Shown piece after piece: positions 29,831-38,651 of a stretch of DNA of 64,000 bases. The notes beneath the pieces were generated by a model, which was not told the DNA's origin, ran no database searches, and saw only the letters and a list, made by a program, of their open reading frames with translations. The stretch's first letter is position 1. Every line of letters begins with the position of its first letter. This DNA is from Sphingomonas oligophenolica (GTDB lineage: Bacteria > Pseudomonadota > Alphaproteobacteria > Sphingomonadales > Sphingomonadaceae): NCBI RefSeq assembly GCF_006438955.1, contig NZ_RCZK01000008.1:1-64000 (forward strand), read 5' to 3'. A program made the translations under genes and the position numbers.

Positions 29831-30895
29831 ATGGCGAGCGTCCCCGACATCTTTGCGGTCGCGCAGACCGAGTTCGACCGCGCGATGCGGCGTAACCTGA
29901 AGGGGCTCGACTATTTCGCGACCTCTGGGCCAAAGCTCGGTGCCAGCCCCAAGGATGTGCTGATCGACCGCGGCACGATGCGGCTCTATCACTATCGCGC
30001 GCGCGTCGACGACGTGTACCGCGTCCCCGTGCTGCTGGTGATGGCGACGACCAACCGCGGCTATATCTTCGACATGATCCCCGGCCAGAGCATGGTCGAA
30101 TATCTGCTGCTCGCCGGGTTCGACGTCTTCATGCTCGATTGGGAGGCGCCGCGCGCCGACGAAAAGCGGCTGACGATCGACAGCTACGTCCTCGATTTCC
30201 TGCCCCAGGCGGTCGCGCGCGTTGCCGCGGAAACCGGCGAGCCCGATGTCAGCATCGTCGGCTATTGCTTCGGCGGCGTGCTGTCACTGCTGTGGGCGGC
30301 GCTGCACCCCACGCCGCTCGCCAACCTCGCCACCTTCACGACCCCGGTCGATTTCAGCGCGATGGACATGTTCCAATCCTGGGCCGACCGGCGGTTCTTC
30401 GATGTCGACAAGCTGGTCGACACCTTCGGCAACTGCCCCGGCGACTATCTCTATACAGCGTTCGACATGCTCCGCCCCGGCGCACGCGTCGCGGGCAACG
30501 TCCGGCTGATCGACAACCTGCACGACGACGAATTCGTCAAATCCTTCCGGATGTTCGATCGCTGGTCGACCGACATCCTGCCGCTAGCGGGGGAGTATTT
30601 CCGTGAGACCGTCAAGCAGCTGATGTGGGACAACCGCCTGCTCGACGGGTCGATGACCATTGGCGATCGCGTAATCGATCTCAAGCATATCACCGCGCCG
30701 TTCCTCCACGTCGCCGCCGAACACGACCATATCGTCCCCACCGCCGCCTCCGCGCCGCTGCTCAGCATGGTCGGGTCCGACGACAAGGAGGAGGTGGTGC
30801 TCAAGGGCGGCCATGTCAGCCTGGTCGCGGGGGCCAACGCGGTCCGCCGGATGTGGCCCAAGCTTGCGCAATGGCTGAGCGTTCGGTCGACCTGA
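29831..30895 (+). CDS. phaC: class III polyhydroxyalkanoate synthase, PhaC subunit
   Basis: This 354-residue alpha/beta-hydrolase enzyme polymerises hydroxyacyl-CoA into polyester granules. The lipase-like box contains Cys146 (SIVGYCFGGVLSLL), with Asp299 (AEHDHIVP) and His328 (GGHVSL) completing the Cys-Asp-His triad. The length fits class III PhaC (about 355-360 aa) rather than class I (about 580). It is preceded by the small PhaE-like gene. A phasin gene converges from the other strand 1.6 kb away, supporting a storage-granule role. Confidence 0.92.
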   Translation: MASVPDIFAVAQTEFDRAMRRNLKGLDYFATSGPKLGASPKDVLIDRGTMRLYHYRARVDDVYRVPVLLVMATTNRGYIFDMIPGQSMVEYLLLAGFDVFMLDWEAPRADEKRLTIDSYVLDFLPQAVARVAAETGEPDVSIVGYCFGGVLSLLWAALHPTPLANLATFTTPVDFSAMDMFQSWADRRFFDVDKLVDTFGNCPGDYLYTAFDMLRPGARVAGNVRLIDNLHDDEFVKSFRMFDRWSTDILPLAGEYFRETVKQLMWDNRLLDGSMTIGDRVIDLKHITAPFLHVAAEHDHIVPTAASAPLLSMVGSDDKEEVVLKGGHVSLVAGANAVRRMWPKLAQWLSVRST

Positions 30896-30911
30896 ATCCT
30901 GAAAGGATAGC

Positions 30912-31445
30912 ATGAGCCACCGTATCCGCCGGTTTCAGCCCGACGACCGCGAGGCGATGATCGCCTTCGCCAAGGACCTGCCCGAACACGACCTGCTGTT
31001 CCTGGGCCGCGATCTGCGCCACCCGCGGGTGATCGAGGCGTGGCTCGGCGCGATCGACGAAGGCTGGATCGACAGCCTGCTCGCCGAGGAGGACGGCGCG
31101 ATCGTCGGCTCGGCCGCGCTCGTCCGTGATCCGCTCAGCTGGAGCGCGCATGTCGGCGAGGTGCGGCTGCTCGTCGCCAGCGAACGCCGCGGCGCGGGGC
31201 TGGGGCGCGATCTGCTCGAGGGAATTTTCGCGATCGCCGATGTCCACGGGCTCGCCAAGCTGACCGCGGCGATGACGACCGACCAGCAGGGATCGATCGC
31301 GCTGTTCGAAAATCTGGGCTTCCGCGCCGAAGCGATGCTGAAGGAGCAGGTGCGCGGGCGCGACGGGCGACCCCACGACATCGCGATCCTCAGCTACGAC
31401 GTCGCGCGCGTCACCGCGCGGCACAGCGCGTTCGGCCTGGAATGA
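30912..31445 (+). CDS. GNAT-family N-acetyltransferase
   Basis: This 177-residue protein has a single GNAT domain: N-terminal IRRFQPDDREAMIAFAKDL, the acetyl-CoA loop VASERRGAGLGRDLLEGIF, and IALFENLGFRAEAMLKE. The substrate is unknown. It starts 16 bases after the phaC stop, with GAAAGGATAGC before the ATG, so co-transcription with the PHA genes is likely. A link between the acetyltransferase and storage is not shown. Confidence 0.9.
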   Translation: MSHRIRRFQPDDREAMIAFAKDLPEHDLLFLGRDLRHPRVIEAWLGAIDEGWIDSLLAEEDGAIVGSAALVRDPLSWSAHVGEVRLLVASERRGAGLGRDLLEGIFAIADVHGLAKLTAAMTTDQQGSIALFENLGFRAEAMLKEQVRGRDGRPHDIAILSYDVARVTARHSAFGLE

Positions 31446-31497
31446 ACTTTAACGCGAACCGGCGCATTGATGCCGCCATTGCTGAAAAGGAATCCCG

Positions 31498-32304
31498 ATG
31501 GCGTCAGCCGCTATGACCATCCCGCACGACCATGACGCGATCCGCGCGCCCTCGGCGCTCCTGGCGCTAACTGAGCTGCCGCGCGCGCTCGCCGAACTCG
31601 GATCGCTGCCGTTCGCCGCGCCCGTGCTGGCCAGCGCGCCGCGGGGCGACGGGCATCCGGTACTCGTCCTGCCCGGCTTCATCGCAAGCGACACGTCGAC
31701 CTTGGTTCTGCGCCGTTACCTCAAGAAAATGGGCTATGACGCGCACGCCTGGGAACTCGGTCGCAACCTCGGCCCCAAGGCGATCGGTGCCGAGGGCGAG
31801 AAACTCGTCGCGCGGCTGCGCGCGATCCACGATCTCACCGGCCAGAAGGTCAGCCTGGTCGGCTGGAGCCTCGGCGGGATCATGGCGCGGATCGTCGCGT
31901 GCCGCGCGCCCGACGCGGTGCGCCAGGTCATCACGCTCGGCTCGCCCTTCGCGGGGAGCCCCAAGGCGACCAACGTCTGGCGCGCGTACGAACTCCTCAC
32001 CGGCCACCATATCGAAAGCGACAACGCCAAGAGCCAGCTCGCCGAAGCCGCGAGCCCGCCCCCGGTCCCGTCAACCGCGATCTATTCGCGCGAGGACGGC
32101 GTCGTCGCATGGCAGATCTGCAGGGAGCAACCCGGCCCCGCGACCGACAATATCGAGGTCCACGGCAGCCACATCGGGCTCGGCGTCAACCCGGCAGTGC
32201 TCTACGCCGTCGCTGACCGGCTCGCGCAGGCGGAGGACGACTGGCATCCGTTCGACCGCCACGGCGTCAAATCGCTGGTGTATCCCGCGGCGGGCCACGC
32301 GTGA
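31498..32304 (+). CDS. alpha/beta hydrolase, lipase-like
   Basis: This 268-residue protein has a serine hydrolase fold: the nucleophile elbow VSLVGWSLGGIMARIV with Ser in GWSLG, the oxyanion region HPVLVLPGFIASDTST and a probable His in the HGSHIGLG segment. It has no signal peptide, so it is cytosolic. AAGGAATCCCG precedes the ATG. It is the last gene before the converging phasin. It may act as a lipase, a PHA-related esterase or an acyl hydrolase; the substrate is not known. Confidence 0.87.
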   Translation: MASAAMTIPHDHDAIRAPSALLALTELPRALAELGSLPFAAPVLASAPRGDGHPVLVLPGFIASDTSTLVLRRYLKKMGYDAHAWELGRNLGPKAIGAEGEKLVARLRAIHDLTGQKVSLVGWSLGGIMARIVACRAPDAVRQVITLGSPFAGSPKATNVWRAYELLTGHHIESDNAKSQLAEAASPPPVPSTAIYSREDGVVAWQICREQPGPATDNIEVHGSHIGLGVNPAVLYAVADRLAQAEDDWHPFDRHGVKSLVYPAAGHA

Positions 32305-32344
32305 ACGTGTCGGCCGAGGGCTAGCGAGATAATTGCACCTAGAC

Positions 32345-32446
32345 CCGTTCGTGCTGAGCCTGTCGAAGCACGGTGAGACTCACCGCCCTTCGACGGCCCC
32401 GTGAAAGTATTACTTTCACGGGAACCCGGCAGGCTCAGGGCGAACG
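32345..32446. repeat. sphingomonad palindromic repeat carrying an inserted hairpin
   Basis: The left arm reads CCGTTCGTGCTGAGCCTGTCG (split at position 20 only for length) at 32345-32365. The right arm is its partner, CCCTTCGAC at 32386-32394 and GGCTCAGGGCGAACGG at 32432-32447. Between the two halves of the right arm sits a perfect 25-base hairpin (32398-32422), which looks like a secondary insertion. The whole element lies in the convergent space between the hydrolase and phasin genes. Confidence 0.7.
32398..32422. repeat. 25-base perfect hairpin, copy 1 of 2
   Basis: Arms CCCGTGAAAGTA and TACTTTCACGGG are fully complementary around one central base. The second copy (48872-48896) differs at exactly one stem position on each side, keeping the pairing. 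It is nested inside a palindromic repeat arm. It could act as a transcription end or be a mobile palindrome. Confidence 0.75.
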
Positions 32447-32495
32447 GTGGACGGTCTGATAACTTTCACGTCGTCGCGCCACTCGATACGGCCCA

Positions 32496-32942
32496 TCACT
32501 TCTTGGCGTCGCCCTTCAACGGCGTGACCGCTTCCTTGCCGAACTGGACGATCAACTCGCCGATCTCGCGCGCTTGTTCCACACTGCGTTGCGCCTGGTT
32601 GCGCATATAGTCGCCCTGTACCCGCATCACCTCGCTGATGTCGTTCGCCCTGGCCGCCTCGCGCATCGCCGCAAACGCCTGTTTGGCGTTGGTTTCGGCT
32701 TGATCGATCAGCCGTGCGCTGATCGTCGAACCGCCCTCGGCGACCTTTTTGCCCGACGACTTCACCGCCTCGCCCGCACGCTTGGCGGGGTCGACGATGC
32801 GAGCGGTGAAGTCGGCGCGCGCCTTGTCGCCGGCCGCGCGCAGCTTGTCGGTCGCGGCCTTGGCGGCGGTTGCGGTCTTGTCGGTCGCCGATTTGGTCTT
32901 GGCAGCAGCCTCGTCGATGTTCTTCTTGGTGTCGGGCATCAT
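32496..32942 (-). CDS. phasin
   Basis: This 148-residue, Ala/Lys-rich, all-helical protein has the phasin core (FAAMREAARANDISEVMRVQ, then MRNQAQRSVEQAREIGELI). It coats polyester or lipid granules in the cytoplasm. The ATG at 32942 has AGGAG upstream and overlaps the WS/DGAT stop by ATGA, giving translational coupling. The pairing of a phasin with a wax ester synthase operon and a converging phaC gene points to granule biology in this region. Confidence 0.88.
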   Translation of the reverse strand: MMPDTKKNIDEAAAKTKSATDKTATAAKAATDKLRAAGDKARADFTARIVDPAKRAGEAVKSSGKKVAEGGSTISARLIDQAETNAKQAFAAMREAARANDISEVMRVQGDYMRNQAQRSVEQAREIGELIVQFGKEAVTPLKGDAKK

Positions 32943-34432
32943 GTCGCTCCTTTGCGTTTTACGCGTTTCCGCGCGGGTTTGTTGTCGTTCTTCTCCGCCC
33001 GAGGTGCCGCCGCAGGCGTAGCCGCCGCATTCTTCAACGCGGCGAACGACGATCGCAGCGCCTCGGCATAGCGATCCGGATCGGGCATCTTGTCGCGATC
33101 GCAGGTGAACGACACTGCGATCGTGTCGCCATAGCTGTAGACCGGGTTGATCAGCCCCATCCCGTCGAACACCGGTCCGGTCCCATACATCCCGATCATC
33201 TTGGCACCGCAGAAATACATCGGGACGCGGCTGCCTGGCACATTGGTGACGACGCAATTGTAGAGCGGCGCGTGCGCGTTCGCCGCGCCGACGCGGGTGT
33301 AGAGCCGCGCCGCCAAACCCGCGAGCCCGGACGGCACCAGCTTGCTGTAATCGGCGAGCGTCTTCGCGCCGACCGCGTTGGTCATCGCTTTCGAATTCAC
33401 CGCCTCGTCATGGACGAAGCGGAGCCGTTCGAGCGGGTCTTCGATCTGCGTGCCCAATCCGACAACCATCGCCGAGACCAAGTTGCCGAGCGCGGCCTTC
33501 TCGCCTTCGCCGCGCACGCTGATCGGGGCCATCGCGGTCAGCGTGTCCTTGGGCAGTTCGTCCCTGTCCTTCAGATACGTTCTGAGCGCGCCGCCGACGA
33601 TCGACAGGATCACGTCGTTCACCGTGGCGTCGGGCACCGCATTCTTGATGGCGCGAATATCCGCGAGCTTGAACGGCACCGCGTCCCAAACCCGGTGCGC
33701 CGATACCTTGCCATTGAACCGCGTCTTCGGCGCGGGCCGCGCGTTGCGAATCGACACGTCGCCTTTGCTAACCTGCGCGGTCAGCTTCGCCATGCCGGGC
33801 AGCGACCGCCCGATCGTTTCCATCACCCGCATCGGCTGGATCAGGCTGTTGACGTAGCTGCGCGACAGCAGTTCGGCGACGCGCGGCATGTTTTCGGGTT
33901 CCCACGCGTCGGCGCGGTCGGGCGGGGTCATGTTCGCATCGAGATCATGGACCGCGGCGGACATCTCGACCCCGCTCATCCCGTCGATCGCGGCGTGGTG
34001 GACCTTGCTGACCAGCGCGAAACAGCCGGGCGGTAACCCCTCGATCTCGTCGAGCCCCTCGACGACGGTGAATTCCCACAACGGCTTCGACAGGTCCATC
34101 GGGCGCGCATGGAGCCGCGCGACCTGGATGCACAATTGCCGCCAGTCGCCGGGCTTGGGCAGCGCGATGTGGCGGACGTGGAATTCGATGTCGAATTCGG
34201 GGTCCTCGATCCAATAGGGATGATCGAGATCGAACGGCACCCGCACCAGCCGCTGGCGGAACGACCGCGCGCCCTGCAACCGCTGGCCGATAAAGTCGAG
34301 GATGTCCTTGAACCGAACGAACCCGCCCGGCGCGGTCGACGGATCGTAGATCCCGACCGACCCGATATGCATCGGGGTATGCGGGGTCTCCAGATAGACG
34401 AACGACGCATCCTGCGCGGACAGTTGCTGCAT
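32939..34432 (-). CDS. wax ester synthase / diacylglycerol acyltransferase (WS/DGAT family)
   Basis: This 497-residue enzyme belongs to the bacterial WS/DGAT family, which esterifies fatty alcohols or diacylglycerol with acyl-CoA. The acyltransferase motif HHAAIDG is at residues 145-151. The C-terminal domain includes NVPGSRVPMYFCGAKMIGMYG and YSYGDTIAVSFTCDRDKMPD, both family hallmarks. A basic Lys/Arg-rich tail ends the protein. It is translationally coupled to the phasin and follows the P450 gene by 85 bases, suggesting an operon for fatty acid conversion or storage. Confidence 0.92.
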   Translation of the reverse strand: MQQLSAQDASFVYLETPHTPMHIGSVGIYDPSTAPGGFVRFKDILDFIGQRLQGARSFRQRLVRVPFDLDHPYWIEDPEFDIEFHVRHIALPKPGDWRQLCIQVARLHARPMDLSKPLWEFTVVEGLDEIEGLPPGCFALVSKVHHAAIDGMSGVEMSAAVHDLDANMTPPDRADAWEPENMPRVAELLSRSYVNSLIQPMRVMETIGRSLPGMAKLTAQVSKGDVSIRNARPAPKTRFNGKVSAHRVWDAVPFKLADIRAIKNAVPDATVNDVILSIVGGALRTYLKDRDELPKDTLTAMAPISVRGEGEKAALGNLVSAMVVGLGTQIEDPLERLRFVHDEAVNSKAMTNAVGAKTLADYSKLVPSGLAGLAARLYTRVGAANAHAPLYNCVVTNVPGSRVPMYFCGAKMIGMYGTGPVFDGMGLINPVYSYGDTIAVSFTCDRDKMPDPDRYAEALRSSFAALKNAAATPAAAPRAEKNDNKPARKRVKRKGAT

Positions 34433-34517
34433 GGCCCTCTCCGTTGCCGGCGCTTGTTGCGCTCACGACACGAATGGTGGACCGGGCAGCGGGTTCGGGC
34501 AAGCCGTCAGCTGCGGG

Positions 34518-37500
34518 TTATTTCCCGAACCCGAACACATCCTGATGGAACCGCCCGTCCTCGATCATCGCTTCGAGCCATTCGGAGCCCGCGGCGTGTT
34601 CACCGCCCGCCTGCTGCATCCGGATGCGGATCAGCGTGTCCCGCACCGCGGGGGCCATGAAGCGTCCGTCGCCGCACAGATAGATCGCCGCGCCCGCCTC
34701 GATCGCGGCCCAGACCTTGTCCTGTTCGGCCCAGAGCGCGTCCTGGACGTATGGCCACGGATGCGATTGCACCGCGGAAAAGGCGAGGTGGAGGTCGACA
34801 GTGCCGTCCGCTTGCCATTGCTCCATCTCGGCGCGGCAGAACCAGTCGTGATCGGGGTGGCGGCACCCGAAGAACAACAGGCTGGTCGCCGCGCCTTCCT
34901 GCACCGTGCGCTCCTGTAGAAACCCCCGCAGCGGCGCGAAGCCAGTGCCGGGGCCGATCAGGATCATCGGCACCGCGGGATCGGCGGGGGGTGCGAACGG
35001 TGGGTTGGGGCGGCGAATATAGCCGAACAGCTGATCGCCTGCGCCGACATCGGCCATGTAGCTCGACGCGAAGCCGCGATGTTCGCCCAGGCCCGACCAG
35101 GCGGGGGCCGCCGACGTACCGACGATCAGGTCGACCGCATCCGGCGAGGTGAGCGGCGAGGAAGCGATCGAATAGAAGCGCGGCGCGATCGGTGCGGACA
35201 GTTCGACGAGGCTCGCCAGCGACAGCTCGGCGGCGGGGTGCGCGGCAAGCAGGTCGAGCAGCGTCATCCGTTTTGCGGCGACGGCGGCGTCGAAGTCAGG
35301 CTCCAGCGCGCCAAGCTTTGCCTTGGTATCCGGACAGCGAGTCTGCGCGGCGATCACGCCCAGCGCGCGGCGCGGCATCGGATCGGAGAGTTCGACGAAA
35401 TCGGTGAGCAATTGCCGCGCGGTGACGGTCTGGCCGAGCGGCAAGTGCTTGAAGCGGCCGCCCTGCCCGTCGACGCGGAGTTGGTTCGCGCCGTCGACAT
35501 CCAGCCGCGCGAGCGCGCGTTCGACCAGATCGGGGCGGTTGCGCGCATAGACCGCGAGGTGATCGCCGGTATGATAGATCTGCCCGTCGGGCAGCGCGAT
35601 CCGGATCGCACGGGTCGACGGGCGCGGCGCTTCGGTCGCAAAATCCCACAGCCCGTCCGCGGGGCGCACCATTTCGTCATTAGCAAGGATGGTCAGCCGC
35701 TGCGCATGTTCGGGCAAGGCTGCCGCGCGGGTGGCGGCGGTGTCGACCGGCTGGAGGGTCAGCGATGCGCTCGTCTCGCTTGGCGCGGTGTCGCTACCGA
35801 GTGCCTTCCACAGGTCGCGGACGAAGGCGGCAACCGCGCCGTCGAAATCGCCCTGCCCGTCCGCCTCCGCGCGCGGGATCAGGCGGGTCGCGCCCGCGGC
35901 CTCGATCGCGGCGTCGACGCGTTTGGGGAAGACCTGGAAATTGGGCCATTGCGAATTGCCGATGCCGAGCACCGCGAACATCGCTCCCGACCAGTCCGCG
36001 CCCTCAAACAGTCCTGCGTCGAGCGCGCGTTCGACCTCGATCGCGGTATCGGGGGCGCGGCCGTTATAGGTGGCGGTGACGAGGACGATGACCTTGTCCT
36101 CGGGTAACGCGCCACCCTTGAAGCTGTCGTCCATCGAGCGGACGACGACGTCGAACCCGTCGACCCGTGCGCGCTCGGCGATCTCCTCCGCGATGTCGCG
36201 CGCGGTGCCGAGCGATGAGCCGTAGAGCACCGCGAATTGCTGGCCGGTTCCCGCGACACTGGCGACGGTTTCGGTTGCGGTGGGCGCGCTGTGGGCGAGC
36301 TGGAGGCGTTCGTGCGGCCAACGCCGCTTGATCCGCATGAAGAAATCGTCGGGCTTGATCGACAGCGTTTCCTTGATCCGCAATTTGTACGAATGCGGGT
36401 CGCTGATCGAAAACGCGCGCAGCAGCATCGCCATCGCGATCTTCGCCTCGACCATCGCGAACTGCCGTCCGATGCATGCGCGCTCGCCGTTGCCGAAGGG
36501 TTTGTAGGCGTGCGGGTGATGCCGCGCCTCGTTCTCCGGAAGCCAGCGGTCGATGTCGAAACTCTCGGGATCGTCCCAGGCCTTGGGATTGCGCTGGACG
36601 CCGGGGGTGAAGACGTTGACCGGACGATCCTTTTTGAGGACGTATCCCGCGACCTCGGTATCCTCGAACGGCGCCAGGCTGAACGCCGGCGCGGTCGGCC
36701 AGAGGCGCAGCGCTTCCTTGAGGATACGCTCGATCACCTCCAGCTTGGCGACCTGCGCGTAATCGGGGCGGATATCGCCGGGCAGGACGCGATCGACCTC
36801 GGCATAGGCTTGCGCGAGGATCGCGGGATTGCGGAGAAGGTAGCTGAACGCGAAGGTCAGCATGCCCGACGTCGTCTCATGCCCCGCGATCAGGAAGGTC
36901 AGCACCTGATATCGGATGTTGATGTCGTCGAGCCGCTCGCTGGTCTCCGGGTCGACCGCCGTCAGCATCAGGTTGAGCAGATCCTTCCCCTCGGTGGGAT
37001 GGACGCGGCGATCGGCGATGATCCCGTCGACCAGCGCGTTCATCTCCGCGATGTCGGCGTCGAACTGGCGCTGCGAGCGTTTCGCGAATCGGTTCTGGAC
37101 CGGCAGCCGCGTGATCATCGACATCGATTCGCTGAGCGCGCGGCCGAGCGCGAGGAGGAAGCTGTCGAGCTCGTCCCGCTCGAACGAATTGAAGCGGTGG
37201 CCGAACCCGGCGATCGCGATCGAATCGAGCGTCAGCCGCGTCATGTCGTCGGCGACGAGCACGTCGGTGCCCGCCGCCCTGGTCCATTTGGTCACGAGCT
37301 GGTCGCAGACCTCGACGATCATGTCGAAATAGCCGCGCATCGCGCGCTGGCTGAACGCGGGGAGCAGGATGCGGTGCGCCTTGCCCCAATTGGGCTCATC
37401 GCTGAACGCGGTGAACAGCCCGTCGCCCGCGAATTTCCGCACCACGCGCAGCCCTGGGCCGGGCATCTTGCGGAACCGGGTTTCGTCGCTCAGCTCGGCG

Positions 37501-37691
37501 ACGATATCGGGATCGGTGACGAACACCCCGACCCGGCTGCCGAACTTGAGCTTGAAAATGCCCGCCGGGAACTCCTTGCTGACCGTCAGCAGATGCCCGA
37601 TCAGTCCGGCGCGCGCGATCTGGTGGAGGTGGCCAACCACTGGCAGCCCCTTGGGGCTCGGGATCGACGGCGCGGCAGGGGGATCGGCCAT
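34518..37691 (-). CDS. self-sufficient cytochrome P450 / NADPH-P450 reductase fusion (CYP102 family)
   Basis: This 1057-residue natural fusion resembles P450 BM3. The haem domain (1-460) has AGHETTSG in the I helix (269-276), ExxR at 326-329 and the haem loop FGNGERACIGRQ with Cys406. The reductase half has an FMN-flavodoxin domain (LYGSSLGTARDIAEEIAERA), FAD-binding RFYSIASSP and NADPH-binding MILIGPGTGFAPLRGF. CYP102 enzymes hydroxylate medium- to long-chain fatty acids near the methyl end. The ATG at 37691 has GAGAGGAACTTC upstream. It is followed by the WS/DGAT gene. Confidence 0.95.
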   Translation of the reverse strand: MADPPAAPSIPSPKGLPVVGHLHQIARAGLIGHLLTVSKEFPAGIFKLKFGSRVGVFVTDPDIVAELSDETRFRKMPGPGLRVVRKFAGDGLFTAFSDEPNWGKAHRILLPAFSQRAMRGYFDMIVEVCDQLVTKWTRAAGTDVLVADDMTRLTLDSIAIAGFGHRFNSFERDELDSFLLALGRALSESMSMITRLPVQNRFAKRSQRQFDADIAEMNALVDGIIADRRVHPTEGKDLLNLMLTAVDPETSERLDDINIRYQVLTFLIAGHETTSGMLTFAFSYLLRNPAILAQAYAEVDRVLPGDIRPDYAQVAKLEVIERILKEALRLWPTAPAFSLAPFEDTEVAGYVLKKDRPVNVFTPGVQRNPKAWDDPESFDIDRWLPENEARHHPHAYKPFGNGERACIGRQFAMVEAKIAMAMLLRAFSISDPHSYKLRIKETLSIKPDDFFMRIKRRWPHERLQLAHSAPTATETVASVAGTGQQFAVLYGSSLGTARDIAEEIAERARVDGFDVVVRSMDDSFKGGALPEDKVIVLVTATYNGRAPDTAIEVERALDAGLFEGADWSGAMFAVLGIGNSQWPNFQVFPKRVDAAIEAAGATRLIPRAEADGQGDFDGAVAAFVRDLWKALGSDTAPSETSASLTLQPVDTAATRAAALPEHAQRLTILANDEMVRPADGLWDFATEAPRPSTRAIRIALPDGQIYHTGDHLAVYARNRPDLVERALARLDVDGANQLRVDGQGGRFKHLPLGQTVTARQLLTDFVELSDPMPRRALGVIAAQTRCPDTKAKLGALEPDFDAAVAAKRMTLLDLLAAHPAAELSLASLVELSAPIAPRFYSIASSPLTSPDAVDLIVGTSAAPAWSGLGEHRGFASSYMADVGAGDQLFGYIRRPNPPFAPPADPAVPMILIGPGTGFAPLRGFLQERTVQEGAATSLLFFGCRHPDHDWFCRAEMEQWQADGTVDLHLAFSAVQSHPWPYVQDALWAEQDKVWAAIEAGAAIYLCGDGRFMAPAVRDTLIRIRMQQAGGEHAAGSEWLEAMIEDGRFHQDVFGFGK

Positions 37692-37732
37692 GAAGTTCCT
37701 CTCACCCACACCTGACCACAGCGCGCGCGAGA

Positions 37733-38215
37733 TCACAACTTAAGGGTTAGCCCTCGGTGTTCTGGCAGGCAATTGCGCGAAATGGCAGAGGACCACGCGC
37801 GATCGACGCCGGATCGAGCGACGCGTTCGCGATGTCGCAACACGCCAATCGTCAGCAGGATGAGTGTGGGATAGGCCAGCTTGCCATTGGCGCTGACATA
37901 CATCCAATACGGCAAGTCGGGCTCATAGGCTTTGACACCGTGGATCGCTAGCGTGAGCAGTTGAAGCGCGCTAACGTATAGTGGCCAGAAACGATTAGAC
38001 ATCAACGCGATCACGACCAGCCCGGCGAGCGTCGCGACATCGATCGCCAGCAGGCTCAACTGAACGCGATCAAGGGCCCCATCGGGCCGCGCATAGCTCG
38101 CGGCCGCTGCGATCAAGAAGACGGCCGCGGTGAGTCGCTCGGGTGAGCCTCCACACCAAAACGCGTAGCCACAGGCTGCAAACAACGCGATGTTGAACAC
38201 GTATATGTGGGTCAT
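37733..38215 (-). CDS. hypothetical membrane protein, 160 aa
   Basis: This protein has about four hydrophobic segments (roughly residues 5-25, 30-45, 60-80 and 85-105) and a basic C terminus. I do not recognise a family. I chose ATG 38215; a TTG five codons earlier is an alternative. A 12-base inverted repeat (38211-38222 with 38247-38258) overlaps this ATG. It is 41 bases before the P450 gene and after a small hypothetical gene, possibly in the same operon. Confidence 0.65.
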   Translation of the reverse strand: MTHIYVFNIALFAACGYAFWCGGSPERLTAAVFLIAAAASYARPDGALDRVQLSLLAIDVATLAGLVVIALMSNRFWPLYVSALQLLTLAIHGVKAYEPDLPYWMYVSANGKLAYPTLILLTIGVLRHRERVARSGVDRAWSSAISRNCLPEHRGLTLKL

Positions 38216-38258
38216 GGCCTGGCCTGCCAAAGGAGCGACCAGGAGACCAGGCCATGAC
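38211..38258 (-). promoter_or_regulatory. inverted repeat overlapping a start codon
   Basis: GTCATGGCCTGG (38211-38222) and CCAGGCCATGAC (38247-38258) are perfect 12-base arms with a 24-base spacer between two minus-strand genes. As RNA, the hairpin would sequester the ATG of the downstream membrane protein gene (38215), so it may control translation or attenuate the transcript. There is no T tract after it. Confidence 0.6.
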
Positions 38259-38260
38259 CG

Positions 38261-38611
38261 CTAGGCAGCGACGCGCAGATGACTGGCGTCGGCACCCGTC
38301 GGCATGAACCCCTCTTTCGGCGTTTCGTCGCCGTAGCTGGTTTCATAACCGATCTGCTTGCCGACCCTCTCGACCACGCGGTGGCCAGCGACGACATGGC
38401 CGCGAGCCTCGCTGATCGCGAGAAGGGTCTGGCTGAAATGGTCGAATGCGGCCTGCCCGGCGATTGCGGGCAGGTTAGAGGCGCGGCGCGCCCTAGGCAG
38501 CGAGGCGATGAGTTCGCCACCGGTCGCAAGGGCATCGTCGAGTTGCGCCTCGAGGCGCCACAGCAGTTCCGCGACGGCATCGTTGGCCGTCCGTGCATCG
38601 ATGTTGGACAT
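38261..38611 (-). CDS. hypothetical protein, 116 aa
   Basis: This is a soluble, mostly helical protein beginning MSNIDARTANDAVAELLWRL, with no signal peptide or membrane segment. The ATG at 38611 has GAGGTGGAT upstream. It lies 40 bases after a LuxR-type regulator gene on the same strand and before the inverted repeat and membrane protein. I do not recognise a domain. Its position suggests it belongs with the regulator, which is inference. Confidence 0.65.
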   Translation of the reverse strand: MSNIDARTANDAVAELLWRLEAQLDDALATGGELIASLPRARRASNLPAIAGQAAFDHFSQTLLAISEARGHVVAGHRVVERVGKQIGYETSYGDETPKEGFMPTGADASHLRVAA

Positions 38612-38651
38612 ATCCACCTCTTCACCCGGTTGGGTGCCTTCCGCATGATGG

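Noticed and set aside
34518..37691. A separate cytochrome P450 and reductase as two genes
   Set aside because: The frame is continuous from haem domain through FMN, FAD and NADPH regions with no stop or start between, so it is a single fused enzyme.
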